Source: Pedobacter xixiisoli
GTDB taxonomy: Bacteria > Bacteroidota > Bacteroidia > Sphingobacteriales > Sphingobacteriaceae
Assembly: GCF_900215335.1 (NCBI RefSeq)
Contig: NZ_OCMT01000002.1
Location: forward strand, 124,001 to 188,000
DNA length: 64,000 nucleotides
Reading direction: 5' to 3'
The notes under the pieces are model-generated. The model saw only the letters and a list, made by a program, of their open reading frames with translations. It was not told the origin of the DNA and made no database searches. Shown here in pieces: positions 33,858 to 42,927 of the stretch. The first letter of the stretch is position 1. Each line of letters starts with the position of its first letter. Position numbers and translations under genes: made by a program.

Positions 33858-34095
33858 ATTTTATCTTTTTAGGTTAAGATTGTTTACAACTTACTCCTCT
33901 TTCATACAACAGCTTAGCAGATTTGTTTCTTGAAGCCGTAGTCTATTGGTAAAACCCGCAAACACCGCAATTACCAAGCGTATTTTGCACGCAAAAAGCG
34001 AAAAATCGAAGGCCGATACGTGTTTTGGTAAAAAGAGAAACAAAGACGTTGCACTTAGTCTTTTAGTCCTATTAGTTATCAATAAAACTCAAAAC

Positions 34096-34344
34096 ATGGA
34101 AACGACGAACAATTCCCAAGAGGGACAAATGACCAAGGAGATAGAACACTACACCTCCAAACTACCATCAGATGCTTATTTAGGAGCTGCTATTGCGGCA
34201 ATGGGTGTTTCGCTTGCCTTAAAATGTTGTGGTAAAAAGCATTTGGCACTATTTATCGGACAATGGGCTGCCCCATTTCTACTATTTGGTGTGTATAACA
34301 AGATTGTTAAAACTCAAGGTCACGATCAATATGACCAACCTTAA
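34096..34344 (+). CDS. Small hypothetical protein with a hydrophobic segment
   Basis: 82 residues from ATG 34096 (METTNNSQEGQM); the open frame extends 150 bp further upstream, but that part lacks a good start context. A polar N-terminus is followed by two hydrophobic stretches (AYLGAAIAAMGVSLALKC and LALFIGQWAAPFLLFGVY), suggesting a two-span membrane protein. It lies just upstream of the catalase remnant on the same strand. The family is unknown. Confidence 0.6.
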   Translation: METTNNSQEGQMTKEIEHYTSKLPSDAYLGAAIAAMGVSLALKCCGKKHLALFIGQWAAPFLLFGVYNKIVKTQGHDQYDQP

Positions 34345-34355
34345 TTCAAAATCTT

Positions 34356-35253
34356 ATGTTTTATCACGTAAAAGATTTTACAATTTAATGCGAGGGTTTC
34401 TAGGCCAGATCCTCGCTTTGCGAATATCTTACTAGAGCAATTTGGTGGGGAAAATGGCGAGCTAGCCGCTGCAATGCAATATTTCACACAAGCTTTTGCA
34501 GCTAAAATGCCACATCCTGATAAGTATGATATGTTGATGGATATTGCAACCGAGGAATTAAGTCACTTAGAAATTGTGGGTGCAACTATCCAAATGCTGC
34601 TAAAGGGAGTTAATGGCGAGCTGAAAGATGCCGCAGATCAATCTGAGATTATGCAAGCCATGGAAGGCAGCGATGCTAGAGAGTCGCTCATTCATCAGGC
34701 ACTAAAAGCCAACCCGTAATTTGACATATTAAGTGGTGGTGCGCCGAGATTAACCAATAGTCAAGGAATTTCTTGGTGCGCTTCGTACATACATTCTAAC
34801 GGAGATTTGACCGTAGATTTGAGAAGCAATCTAGCATCGGAATCTAGAGCAAAGTTAGTTTATGAGCACTTGATGAAGTTTACAGACGATCCTTATGTGA
34901 AGGATACACTTTCTTTCTTGATGACGAGGGAAATTGCGCATTACAAGATGTTCGAAGGGGCATTATCAACCATAGCACCTAATTTTCCGCCAGGGGTATT
35001 GCAGCCAGACCCAAGGTTTACGCAGCAGTATTTCAACATGTCGCCAACTGAAGGCGCAAGAGGACCTTGGAATGAAGGCGAAATGCCTGGTATGGGCAAA
35101 GACTGGGAATATGTACCAGACCCAATCGCTTATGTTCAAGATACCGAGGGCTTAAGCGAGCTACCAGATTCGAAAGAAGGTGAATTGGAAAGAACCAAAG
35201 AACTCGACGTTAAAATGAGCAAACTTAAAAGTGAAGAGGTGATTTCCTGCTAA
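34356..35253 (+). pseudogene. Manganese catalase, disrupted by a frameshift and a nonsense codon
   Basis: The frame opens MFYHVKDFTI and stops. With one extra T removed near 34375 it becomes MFYHVKDLQFNARVSRPDPR and continues ILLEQFGGENGELAAAMQYF. This is the start of a dimanganese catalase, with the metal-ligand segment IATEELSHLEIVGA. At 34717-34719 an in-frame TAA interrupts LKANP-FDILSGGAPR. The rest is well preserved: DLRSNLASESRAKLVYEHLM, TREIAHYKMFEGAL and a normal C-terminus. The two lesions split the ferritin-like core, so no active enzyme is expected unless readthrough occurs. Confidence 0.88.
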
Positions 35254-35302
35254 CCTGAAGGCGAAGCGCAATGGAGTAATTACAACCAAAAACTCTAATA
35301 AT

Positions 35303-35338
35303 AAAAAGAGCCGTGATTTATATTATCACGGCTCTTTT
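35303..35338. terminator. Bidirectional intrinsic terminator
   Basis: AAAAGAGCCGTGAT and ATCACGGCTCTTTT form a near-perfect 14-bp stem around TTATATT, with A-run before and T-run after. It can therefore end both the catalase remnant transcript and the converging 35354 gene. Confidence 0.88.
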
Positions 35339-35353
35339 CAATTATAACATTAG

Positions 35354-35602
35354 CTACTCGAATTCCTTGTAAAGCTTTTCAAAATGGTGTTGACTTAACC
35401 ACTTCACTAAAACCTCCATTTCTTTTAGATGCTGTTCTTTTTCATTTTCATCGTCTGGCGTACTGGAAAACATGACATGAATAGTTTTCATAAAGTTCAT
35501 GTTATTCCAAGAAATGATCATGTCACCATTGATGTTAGCGGCAATCCACCCCTTCCCGTCATAAGTTTGTTCTAAAATGTATCTATCATTTGCCTTTGCC
35601 AT
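35354..35602 (-). CDS. Hypothetical small protein
   Basis: 82 residues (MAKANDRYILEQTYDGKGWI), a small mixed fold with a Met-rich middle (MNFMKTIHVMFSS) and a helical C-terminus (EVLVKWLSQHHFEKLYKEF). It is the last gene of the reverse series that includes two DUF3606 genes and ligD. There is no recognisable motif. Confidence 0.6.
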   Translation of the reverse strand: MAKANDRYILEQTYDGKGWIAANINGDMIISWNNMNFMKTIHVMFSSTPDDENEKEQHLKEMEVLVKWLSQHHFEKLYKEFE

Positions 35603-35620
35603 AAACTTTAATAAAATTAT

Positions 35621-35857
35621 CTAATCTATATCTTGAGGTCCTCTACTCGTATTGGAGTCTACTGTCCAACCTTTTTTAATTGAAGGATCTTCTGGTCGTT
35701 TGTCCTCGTAGCCTTCGAGTTTATACTTGTTATCCTGTCCTTCAGTTTGTTCTTCAGGTTCATTTCCTAAGTTTTCCTTAATTAAATCTTGATGCTTATT
35801 TTCATCTACAGCCTTAATCGCTTCATTAATACTGCCCTTTTTCTTCTCATTTTCCAT
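35621..35857 (-). CDS. Hydrophilic small protein
   Basis: 78 residues from ATG 35857 (MENEKKKGSINEAIKAVDEN); an upstream in-frame ATG at 35923 overlaps the DUF3606 gene and is less likely. It is Lys/Glu/Asn-rich, mostly disordered, with a Pro-rich tail (KRPEDPSIKKGWTVDSNTS). It sits between two other small genes of the ligD-linked reverse series. Unknown family. Confidence 0.5.
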   Translation of the reverse strand: MENEKKKGSINEAIKAVDENKHQDLIKENLGNEPEEQTEGQDNKYKLEGYEDKRPEDPSIKKGWTVDSNTSRGPQDID

Positions 35858-35888
35858 TTCGCTGTTTTTTATATTGATACTCCAACGA

Positions 35889-36071
35889 CTAACTTTTCTT
35901 CTTATCAGTGATGTATTTTTCAATCATTTTACGATCGTTTGAACCTGTAGCACGTTTAGCACCAACAACTTGCTGAATGCTCACCCCCATTTTTTCTGCC
36001 ACATGAGAAAGTTCATAATCTTGTGATGAGTTTACTTTTTTCTTATCTGTACTTCTACCTTGCTTTGCCAT
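35889..36071 (-). CDS. Small DUF3606 protein
   Basis: 60 residues, nearly identical to the protein at 6045 over STDKKKVNSSQDYELSHVAE and GAKRATGSNDRK. One DUF3606 unit makes up the whole protein, and the C-terminus is basic. It lies in the reverse series downstream of ligD and the longer DUF3606 gene, separated from the latter by a 145-bp A+T-rich repeat-like stretch (36072-36216) made of TTAAT, TTGATTATT and similar words. Confidence 0.85.
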   Translation of the reverse strand: MAKQGRSTDKKKVNSSQDYELSHVAEKMGVSIQQVVGAKRATGSNDRKMIEKYITDKKKS

Positions 36072-36216
36072 GATATAATAAATAATGGTTAATTGTTAAT
36101 GATTAATGGTTAATTGCCAGTTCGTTCGATTATTTTTTTTATTGATTATTGATGATTTTAATAGCTTGGTCACTCAATTATTGGATATTGATTATTTGGT
36201 TATTGATTATTAAAAA

Positions 36217-36480
36217 CTATACACTCAAGTAGCTTTTAATTTCACGCACTGCAGTACCGTTCATTACAATTGCAGCTTTGAGTTCTTCTACACTAATTTG
36301 AAATTGATCTGCCCAATATTTTAAATCATCTGGATCATCGGCATTGATCTCTCTAAATTCACTTTCATCTGGAAGTGGTTCTAAAGTATCGCTATCATCT
36401 TCAATAGGATGCAGGTATTTAAACTCGTCTGGATCAGGAATATCTTCCTCTCCATCAAATTGTTTTTGCTCATCTATCAT
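36217..36480 (-). CDS. DUF3606 protein next to ligD
   Basis: 87 residues. The acidic N-terminus PDPDEFKYLHPIEDDSDTLE is followed by INADDPDDLKYWADQFQISV and VREIKSYLSV: the same architecture and length as the 3907 gene. It starts 17 bp after the ligD stop codon on the same strand, so it is certainly cotranscribed. The identical gene order ligD-DUF3606 at two places in the window is good evidence for a functional link; a DNA-end-joining accessory role is inference. Confidence 0.88.
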   Translation of the reverse strand: MIDEQKQFDGEEDIPDPDEFKYLHPIEDDSDTLEPLPDESEFREINADDPDDLKYWADQFQISVEELKAAIVMNGTAVREIKSYLSV

Positions 36481-36497
36481 CTTTTCTAGCTTTATGT

Positions 36498-39239
36498 TTA
36501 AGGATAAATTTCTTTCGCTTTCAATATGGCTTTTTCCAAATCAATTCCTTTACCTAGCACACCTTTGAAGATATCGCCCTTCTGCTGCACTCGTTCAAAA
36601 GCGTTGAAAATGGTAAAATCGGTCATTTTTAAACCGGGCTTAAGTTCATCCCAATCTAAAGGCATAGAAACTGTTGCACGTGGTTTTGGTCTGAGCGAGT
36701 AAGGACCAGCAATGGTAGCTCCAGGTCTGTTCTGTAAAAAATCGAGATACATTTTTCCCTTACGTGCAGCAATCATCCTTTCTAAAGAGGTGAAACTTGG
36801 AATTTGCTTATTCACAATAGTGACAATAATTTTTGCAAAAAGCTGGCTCTGATCGTAATCGTATTTACCACCCAAAGGGATATAGATATGGATACCGGTA
36901 GAACCTGAAGTTTTGGCGTAACACGGCACATCAATCGCGTCTAATACTTTCTTAACTACATTTGCAGCCTCAATTACCTTGTCAAAGTGATGTTTGTCGG
37001 GATCGAGATCTATCACACAGTAATCTGGATGATCTGGCGACTGAACTCTCGAAAACCAAGGGTTAACTTCAATACAGCCCAATGTATTTGTCCATAGCAA
37101 GGTAGCAATGTCATCGCCAACTAAATATTCTTTTGCTTCGCCATCACTAGTAGAGTAAGGAAAGGTTTTCGCCCAATCTGGTGCTTTGCCTTTCACATCC
37201 TTTTGGTAAAAGCTTTTGCCATGAATACCGCCAGGAAAGCGATTGAGCGACAAAGGTCGATCTTTGAGATAAGGCAGGATAAAATCTGCCATGGCGTAAT
37301 AGTAATTGAACATATCTCTTTTACTTACGCCATCTTCTGGCCAATAAAGCTTAGCCAGATTATTGAATTTCAACTCCTTGCCCTTTACTTTTCTAACTTG
37401 GGTTTGCTCTTTTGGGTTGAGTAAAGTTTTCGGGACAGTCTCCTTTGGAGGACGTACAAGTTCAGTATCAATATTTTTAGACGTTCCTTTTTCTCCATTG
37501 GATTTTTCTTTAGTTGGCGCTACAATTTCTTCGGTATCGGCTGCGTTTTCACGGATCACTTCCTTAGCATCTTTATCACTGCGCATACCTTGGAAAGAAG
37601 GGTGGCGAAATACGCCATCATCTGTAACTTCGGTAAAAGCAACTTCACAAACCAGTTCAGGTTTCATCCAAGTTGCTTTTGCATTGAGTTGTCTATGCTG
37701 GAATCGGGATAGTTTATTGATATCGGGTGCTACTGTGAAAGGGCTTTTCTTAACAATGTACGGTTCAAACTGCGCCATCATTTTTTTCTGATCAGCATCT
37801 GAGAAACCTGTACCCACTTTACCAACGTAGGTCAACTGTTTATTTTCCCACACTGCCAAAATCAAGGAGCTAAATAATTTAGACGTGTCTTCGTTACGGG
37901 TAAAACCTGCAATAATTACTTCCTGACGTTTAGAAACCTTAATCTTTAACCAATCTTTACTTCGTTTGTTCACCAAATAAGTACTCGATTTGCTTTTAGC
38001 CATGATCCCTTCCAGTCCAATACGATCAGCTGCATCAAAAAAATCAATACCGCTGGTATCAAATACTTTCGAAATCCGTATGCGGTCATCGTCTGTAGGC
38101 AGCACTTCATTTAAAATCGCTTGTCTTTCTACCAAAGTTAGTCCAGTAAGGTTTTTACCTTCGTACCAAAGGATATCGAACACATAGAAAACAAGTTCAC
38201 CATCAGCTTCGCTACGCCAATTTTGCAACGTACCGAAATTCGAAATCCCCTTTTCATTTAGCACCAGTAGCTCACCGTCAATCACCGCATTGATGTTCCA
38301 ATTTTGCAGCAGCTTGTAAATTGGATAAAAACGATCGTTGAATGATTTGTTATTGCGAGACAGCAGTTCGACCTTGCCTTTATTGAGTGTGGCCAGCGCA
38401 CGGTAACCATCCCATTTTACTTCGTACTGCCATTCTTCGTTGTCAAATGGTTCGTCAACTAAAGTTGCCAACATGGGTTTAATTGCTTTCGGTATTGCAC
38501 CTTTAGGAGCCGATTTCAGAATTTTAGCACTATCCAACTTTGCAGAGGCATTGCCAACTTCCGCATCTTTTTCTACACTAATTTTCTTGGTCGATTTTTT
38601 GGAAGGCTTAGGCTGTTTTGCTTCGATTTTTTGCTCGCCTTTGTCGGTCCAAACAGCACCGGCAGATTTTTCCATTTCTGCAATGGTTTTACCCGATAGC
38701 ACAGATGTATCCAATTTAGTCACATCCTTTTTGGCGGCATAATCATCGTCGTGCTTAATCAATAACCACGAGTTTTCGCCCATTCCATTGGTTCGAACTA
38801 AGGCAAATTCGCCGTTGAGCTTCTCCCCGTGTAATTTTACTTTTACCGAACCATCTTTCAGTTGAGAAAGTAGATGCTTTTCTTGGGCTTTTTTGCCTTT
38901 AATGGTTTCTAAAGGTTCGTACCAACCTTGGTCCCAAACAATCACAGTCCCACCGCCGTATTCTCCTTTAGGGATGATACCTTCAAAAGTTCTATAATCA
39001 AATGGATGATCTTCCACCATCATCGCCAATCTTTTGGTTTTGGGATCTAGACTTGGGCCTTTCGGCACTGCCCAACTTTTAAGTATACCTTCCATTTCCA
39101 AGCGGAAATCGTAATGCAAACGAGACGCATCATGCTTTTGAATGACGAAAATCAGCTTATCCTTATCCGTACTTTTTCCAGATTTTGGTTCGGCTGTTTT
39201 AGTAAAATCTCGCTTCTTCGCATATTTATCCAATCCCAT
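36498..39239 (-). CDS. ligD: DNA ligase D (phosphoesterase-ligase-polymerase)
   Basis: 913 residues from ATG 39239; the TTG two codons upstream is not needed. Domain order is PE at about 1-165 (KHDASRLHYDFRLEM), LIG at about 250-565 with the adenylated Lys near 275 (EVKWDGYRAL), and POL at about 615-905 (DRPLSLNRFPGGIHG, CVIDLDPDKHHF). The linkers are Lys/Ser-rich. LigD seals double-strand breaks in the bacterial end-joining pathway with Ku; no Ku gene is in the window. DUF3606 genes lie directly before and after it. All catalytic motifs that I can check are intact. Confidence 0.96.
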   Translation of the reverse strand: MGLDKYAKKRDFTKTAEPKSGKSTDKDKLIFVIQKHDASRLHYDFRLEMEGILKSWAVPKGPSLDPKTKRLAMMVEDHPFDYRTFEGIIPKGEYGGGTVIVWDQGWYEPLETIKGKKAQEKHLLSQLKDGSVKVKLHGEKLNGEFALVRTNGMGENSWLLIKHDDDYAAKKDVTKLDTSVLSGKTIAEMEKSAGAVWTDKGEQKIEAKQPKPSKKSTKKISVEKDAEVGNASAKLDSAKILKSAPKGAIPKAIKPMLATLVDEPFDNEEWQYEVKWDGYRALATLNKGKVELLSRNNKSFNDRFYPIYKLLQNWNINAVIDGELLVLNEKGISNFGTLQNWRSEADGELVFYVFDILWYEGKNLTGLTLVERQAILNEVLPTDDDRIRISKVFDTSGIDFFDAADRIGLEGIMAKSKSSTYLVNKRSKDWLKIKVSKRQEVIIAGFTRNEDTSKLFSSLILAVWENKQLTYVGKVGTGFSDADQKKMMAQFEPYIVKKSPFTVAPDINKLSRFQHRQLNAKATWMKPELVCEVAFTEVTDDGVFRHPSFQGMRSDKDAKEVIRENAADTEEIVAPTKEKSNGEKGTSKNIDTELVRPPKETVPKTLLNPKEQTQVRKVKGKELKFNNLAKLYWPEDGVSKRDMFNYYYAMADFILPYLKDRPLSLNRFPGGIHGKSFYQKDVKGKAPDWAKTFPYSTSDGEAKEYLVGDDIATLLWTNTLGCIEVNPWFSRVQSPDHPDYCVIDLDPDKHHFDKVIEAANVVKKVLDAIDVPCYAKTSGSTGIHIYIPLGGKYDYDQSQLFAKIIVTIVNKQIPSFTSLERMIAARKGKMYLDFLQNRPGATIAGPYSLRPKPRATVSMPLDWDELKPGLKMTDFTIFNAFERVQQKGDIFKGVLGKGIDLEKAILKAKEIYP

Positions 39240-39247
39240 AGACAATT

Positions 39248-39418
39248 TTATTTTTTTAGATACGCTCTTACTTTGTTCAGAGAACCGCCAACTTCTAACA
39301 CGGCTTGTTTTAAACTGTGTGCACTTACTTTAAGTTTATCCGCCCAATCCCACAGTTCATAAGGTTTGGCAACATCAACGCAGATCTGATTATTTTGTAC
39401 ACTATTTTCGTTGTTCAT
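39248..39418 (-). CDS. Short DUF3606 protein upstream of ligD
   Basis: 56 residues: after MNNENSVQNNQICVD comes the unit VAKPYELWDWADKLKVSAHS, then LKQAVLEVGGSLNKVRAYLKK. The ending and the YELWDWADKLKVS helix match the DUF3606 pattern. It ends 8 bp before the ligD start, so ligD is flanked on both sides by DUF3606 genes in one reverse-strand operon. Confidence 0.75.
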   Translation of the reverse strand: MNNENSVQNNQICVDVAKPYELWDWADKLKVSAHSLKQAVLEVGGSLNKVRAYLKK

Positions 39419-39669
39419 ATTGGAATAATTCTGTTTTTCAAATGATGTTAATTGATACAGAGAAGAAACATTGGCACTTAAAAAAAGTTTACATTCTTAA
39501 GGCTGCTACTGCTGACTAGGCAATGAATAGGTATTTGTCGAAAAATTCAGGTATAAAACAGCGAAAGTTTTAGCAAACTACTTGGTTAAAAACTTCAATA
39601 ATCATCGAGCAAACTAAGTATGACCATCATTGTTTCTAAAACGAGAACACAACAATTAAATCATTTTAT

Positions 39670-40137
39670 ATGGAATTAGAAGTTGAAATGCTGATGCACG
39701 CTGCTCGTTCGGGCAGTACGCATGTTTTAGAAGAACTATCGGATGTTGATTTCAATCAAAAAGATAGCAAAGGCGATACTGCTTTGATTTTAGCGAGCAA
39801 ATATCATCAACCAGATATGGTAAAGCTATTAATTGAGAAAGGTGCAAACGTGAACGAAGCAGATGATGAAGGAAACAGCGCTTTGATGTGGGCAGCATTT
39901 ACGGGAAATGTAGCTATTGCAGAACCACTGATTAAAAATAACGCAAATTTAAATCAGCAACGTGCTGATGGTGCGACTGCCCTGATGTTGGCAATTATGG
40001 CTGGACAAAGTGATTTGGTTAAACTACTGCTCGTTGCTGGAGCAGATACTGAAGTTTGCAATGGATTAGGATTAAGAGCACTTGATTTAGCACAACAACA
40101 AGGCAATACTGAAGTGTTAGCGCTATTGGAAGCTTAA
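39670..40137 (+). CDS. Ankyrin-repeat protein
   Basis: 155 residues made of four ankyrin repeats (VDFNQKDSKGDTALILASKY, VNEADDEGNSALMWAAFTGN, LNQQRADGATALMLAIMAGQ, TEVCNGLGLRALDLAQQQGN). No signal peptide, so it is probably cytoplasmic. Small bacterial ankyrin proteins often occur beside catalases and serve as interaction partners; here the only catalase is decayed. AATAGGTATTT lies 144 bp upstream. Confidence 0.92.
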   Translation: MELEVEMLMHAARSGSTHVLEELSDVDFNQKDSKGDTALILASKYHQPDMVKLLIEKGANVNEADDEGNSALMWAAFTGNVAIAEPLIKNNANLNQQRADGATALMLAIMAGQSDLVKLLLVAGADTEVCNGLGLRALDLAQQQGNTEVLALLEA

Positions 40138-40194
40138 CCTTATTGTACCTTAAACTGGGTAAGACGCTTCAGTATGCCTAAAAAATTTGTTAAA

Positions 40195-40944
40195 TTATGC
40201 TTCTACAGTTTTAATTGGTACCTCTAATATGAGATAACCTTTGGTGTAACCCTGCTTCTTCAAAACTGGATACGCAACATTATAAACACTTACTTTGTCT
40301 AAAGTTCCAGTAAGCACTCCACAGTGGGCATGTCCATGAAAAACCGCATCTACCTGCCTCCGAGATAGGGGTTCTGCCAACCTAGATGATCCTAAAAAAG
40401 GAAATATTTCAGTGGGCTCTCCTGCAATAGTTTCAGCCAATGGCGAATAATGCATTAACGCAATCTTCGGAATTGGGTCTTCGTTTTTATCTAACGCCGC
40501 TAACGCTCTGTCTAATTTCAATACCTCATCTACAGTTTCTTGCACAAAAGCTTTCATAGCTGGTTCGCCGAACATAGATAACATAAACTTTCCAAAACCA
40601 CCACCAAAGCCTTTTACGCCGGCAAATCCAACTCCCTTTATTACCACAGCCTCACCATCCAACAAATGTATACCGGCTTTCTGGAGTATTGCTCTAATTT
40701 CCTTTTGCTTTCCTTTTTCGTAATCGTGGTTCCCTAATACCGCAACTACGGGAATATGACATCCGCGAAGCGATTCTGCTAATATTTCTGCTTCGTGTTC
40801 ATCTCCTGTATCAGTAAGATCGCCAGCTATCACTATGATATCTGCATTTTCAGAGATTTCTGCAAAACTAGCATCCCATTTTCCCTTATCATTTTGTGTA
40901 ACGTGTATATCGGCCAATGCCGCAATTCTTATTTGATTTTCCAT
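40195..40944 (-). CDS. Metallophosphoesterase
   Basis: 249 residues of the calcineurin-like fold. Metal-binding motifs are in order: ALADIHVTQN (D-x-H), VIAGDLTDTGDEH (GDxxD), VLGNHDYEKG (GNHD/E) and VFHGHAHCG (GHxH). It should cleave a phosphodiester or phosphomonoester, with substrate unknown. Its ATG directly follows the stop of the nucleotidyltransferase gene (TAAATG), so the two are one translational unit. Nucleotide signalling or RNA repair are possible, but nothing in the sequence proves either. Confidence 0.9.
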   Translation of the reverse strand: MENQIRIAALADIHVTQNDKGKWDASFAEISENADIIVIAGDLTDTGDEHEAEILAESLRGCHIPVVAVLGNHDYEKGKQKEIRAILQKAGIHLLDGEAVVIKGVGFAGVKGFGGGFGKFMLSMFGEPAMKAFVQETVDEVLKLDRALAALDKNEDPIPKIALMHYSPLAETIAGEPTEIFPFLGSSRLAEPLSRRQVDAVFHGHAHCGVLTGTLDKVSVYNVAYPVLKKQGYTKGYLILEVPIKTVEA

Positions 40945-41694
40945 TTAGATCGTCATTATAGTACAAGATTTATAATCCAGTTGTTTGATATCGATGCTGT
41001 ATTGCGTGTTGTCAATTAACGGACCACGGCAAACCTTTTGTAAAGGTGCCGGTAGTTGGTATTGTTGATTGGCCCTGATCATTAATTCATCAAACAACCA
41101 CTGAGGAATAATCCTTCGGTAATCGTTAGGATAAACAAATTGGAAGAGTAAGATTTCTGCTAATAACAAATGCCAGTGCGGATCTAAGCGTTCTAAAAGG
41201 TATTTCCAATCTAGTTGTTCACCTACCGATAATAATAAGTGATTGATATCGGCACCGTCGAAACGTTCTCTATTCCAGATATAACTTTTGCACCAAATCA
41301 GATCTTCAGCTGATAGAAAAAGTACTTCCTCATCCCCAAACTTACCTTTAGCTGCCCTGGTAAACCAACTGTCGTCTACCCTACAAATGTTGTTAACCGA
41401 AGAAAAAATGAGGTCGATGTAGTAACCGCCTCTAAATATCTTGGCCAACCATCTTACATCGTAAACCTGAACTTCGAAACCGTTTTCAGAGAACAATTGT
41501 AAAATCGACATGTAATCCGAAGGTTTGATAAAAATGTCCAAGTCTTTACTACAACGTTCCATTCCTGTGTGATTAACCACCGCCATTCCGCCGCCTAACA
41601 GAAACGGCTTTTCGCTCTTATCTAACAGTTGCACAGCTTCACTATAAAAAAATGCAGCTTCATCATCCATGGTATATTTATCTAGTAGTCTCAT
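40945..41694 (-). CDS. Nucleotidyltransferase-fold protein
   Basis: About 249 residues from ATG 41694 (MRLLDKYTMDDEAAFF); the frame extends 93 bp upstream without a better start. GGGMAVVNHTGMERCSKDLD gives the GG...DxD-type motif of the polymerase-beta-like nucleotidyltransferase fold (SKDLDIFIKP); the second acidic site could be DLIFSSV. The rest is helical (LLERLDPHWHLLLAEILLF). Such proteins range from abortive-infection toxins to unrelated transferases. It sits in an operon with the metallophosphoesterase. The substrate is unknown. Confidence 0.72.
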   Translation of the reverse strand: MRLLDKYTMDDEAAFFYSEAVQLLDKSEKPFLLGGGMAVVNHTGMERCSKDLDIFIKPSDYMSILQLFSENGFEVQVYDVRWLAKIFRGGYYIDLIFSSVNNICRVDDSWFTRAAKGKFGDEEVLFLSAEDLIWCKSYIWNRERFDGADINHLLLSVGEQLDWKYLLERLDPHWHLLLAEILLFQFVYPNDYRRIIPQWLFDELMIRANQQYQLPAPLQKVCRGPLIDNTQYSIDIKQLDYKSCTIMTI

Positions 41695-41858
41695 CTTTTC
41701 GTATCCTAATTGCTTTAAGCTAACCAAAACAAATGGCCAAAGGTTTGGTGGCCAATACGTGTTTGCACAGAGCGATATACCTACCATTTTTCGATTAACA
41801 CCCGTTTATGCTACGTTGCCAAACAAACGTCAATGTTTAAATATTAAACGAACAACGA

Positions 41859-42671
41859 ATGAATATGAAAAAGCAGCCAACGATTACTGTAGTTGTAGAA
41901 AACCCAAAAGGAAGTTGTAACGTGTATAGAAATGATCATGAATTAGATAATTTCTACTTGGAGAGGGTAATGCCAAAAGGAATGTCTTTCCCTTGTGATT
42001 TTGGGTATATCCGAAGTACTACAGGAACCAATGGGGACCCACTTTCTGCTATCATAATTGGCGATTGCCATACTTTCGTAGGCTGTAAAATCCGTTGTCG
42101 TGTAGTTGGTGGTTTACTTTCTACGCAAATAGAAGAAGACGGAACATCGATAACGATACAACATTTTTTAGTCTTGCCCATAGCTGACGGTGTGCAACAA
42201 ATCAGAAATCTTTCTGAACTTCCAAGCATCGTGTTAGAAAATCTCAAATCTTTCTTAATTAACGATCATGCCACTACTGGTAAAAAATTAAAGTTTACGG
42301 GAAAGCTAGATCACACCGAAGCTATGAAATTCGTTAACGAGGCCAGTACCGAGCAAGAAATCAAATTTAAATTAGAGCTTGTTTTACCACAGACAGACAG
42401 TAGTGGCAAGCCTTTCGATAAAATCCTTTTTGAGGAATTAAACCGTGAATTGATTAAAAAATTTAATGGTTTAACAGTGTACTCTCGCCTACCTGCAGAG
42501 GGCTTTTGGAAAACTAAGGATGCGACGGTACAACAGACTGTAGTAGTTTACCAGCTAATGCTCGCTTGTATAGACCATCCATATTGGCAACAGCTGAAGG
42601 CAAATCTGGAGAAGAAATTTAACCAGACCGAAGTAATGATTACCTACGGTCCATCTAAGCAAGTTAAATAA
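41859..42671 (+). CDS. Inorganic pyrophosphatase-like protein with altered metal site
   Basis: 270 residues; a start two codons later is possible. The first 190 follow family I soluble pyrophosphatase: ENPKGSCNVYRNDHELDNFY (Glu14, Lys17), MSFPCDFGYIRSTTGTNGDP and LKFTGKLDHTEAM. But the metal-binding motif DGDPVD reads N58-G-D60-P-L-S63: two of its three Asp are replaced. The C-terminal 80 residues (FNGLTVYSRLPAEGFWKTKD) are an extra domain not usual in this family. It is divergent from the nucleotidyltransferase. It may be a catalytically inactive or re-purposed pyrophosphatase relative. Confidence 0.8.
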   Translation: MNMKKQPTITVVVENPKGSCNVYRNDHELDNFYLERVMPKGMSFPCDFGYIRSTTGTNGDPLSAIIIGDCHTFVGCKIRCRVVGGLLSTQIEEDGTSITIQHFLVLPIADGVQQIRNLSELPSIVLENLKSFLINDHATTGKKLKFTGKLDHTEAMKFVNEASTEQEIKFKLELVLPQTDSSGKPFDKILFEELNRELIKKFNGLTVYSRLPAEGFWKTKDATVQQTVVVYQLMLACIDHPYWQQLKANLEKKFNQTEVMITYGPSKQVK

Positions 42672-42678
42672 TACAGCT

Positions 42679-42927
42679 ATGATTAAACCAACTTTATTAA
42701 AGATTTTGAATAAAACCTATGAAGCAAATACTTTTATTTCATTGAAATTTGGTCATTATGATATTGATTTTAGAACAGATGAAATAGGTCGTCCGGTGTT
42801 GCTTTTTATCGGCAAGAAAATGGAGAACGGAAAAATTAAAGGTGAACGATATGCTAGAAGATTAGCAACGGATCACACTGGAAAAATCATTAAAGACCAT
42901 TGGGATCATAAAGGAAGCGCAAGTTAA
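42679..42927 (+). CDS. Small basic protein after the pyrophosphatase-like gene
   Basis: 82 residues (MIKPTLLKILNKTYEANTFI), ending in a basic tail with His and Lys (HTGKIIKDHWDHKGSAS). It starts 7 bp after the upstream stop on the same strand, so it is likely cotranscribed. I recognise no family. It may fold as a small beta-rich domain (HYDIDFRTDEIGRPVLLFI). Confidence 0.6.
   Translation: MIKPTLLKILNKTYEANTFISLKFGHYDIDFRTDEIGRPVLLFIGKKMENGKIKGERYARRLATDHTGKIIKDHWDHKGSAS

Noticed and set aside
36072-36216. A+T-rich repeated words between two DUF3606 genes as a possible CRISPR or tandem repeat
   Set aside because: The words TTAAT and TTGATTATT recur irregularly with no constant repeat length or spacers; simple low-complexity DNA.
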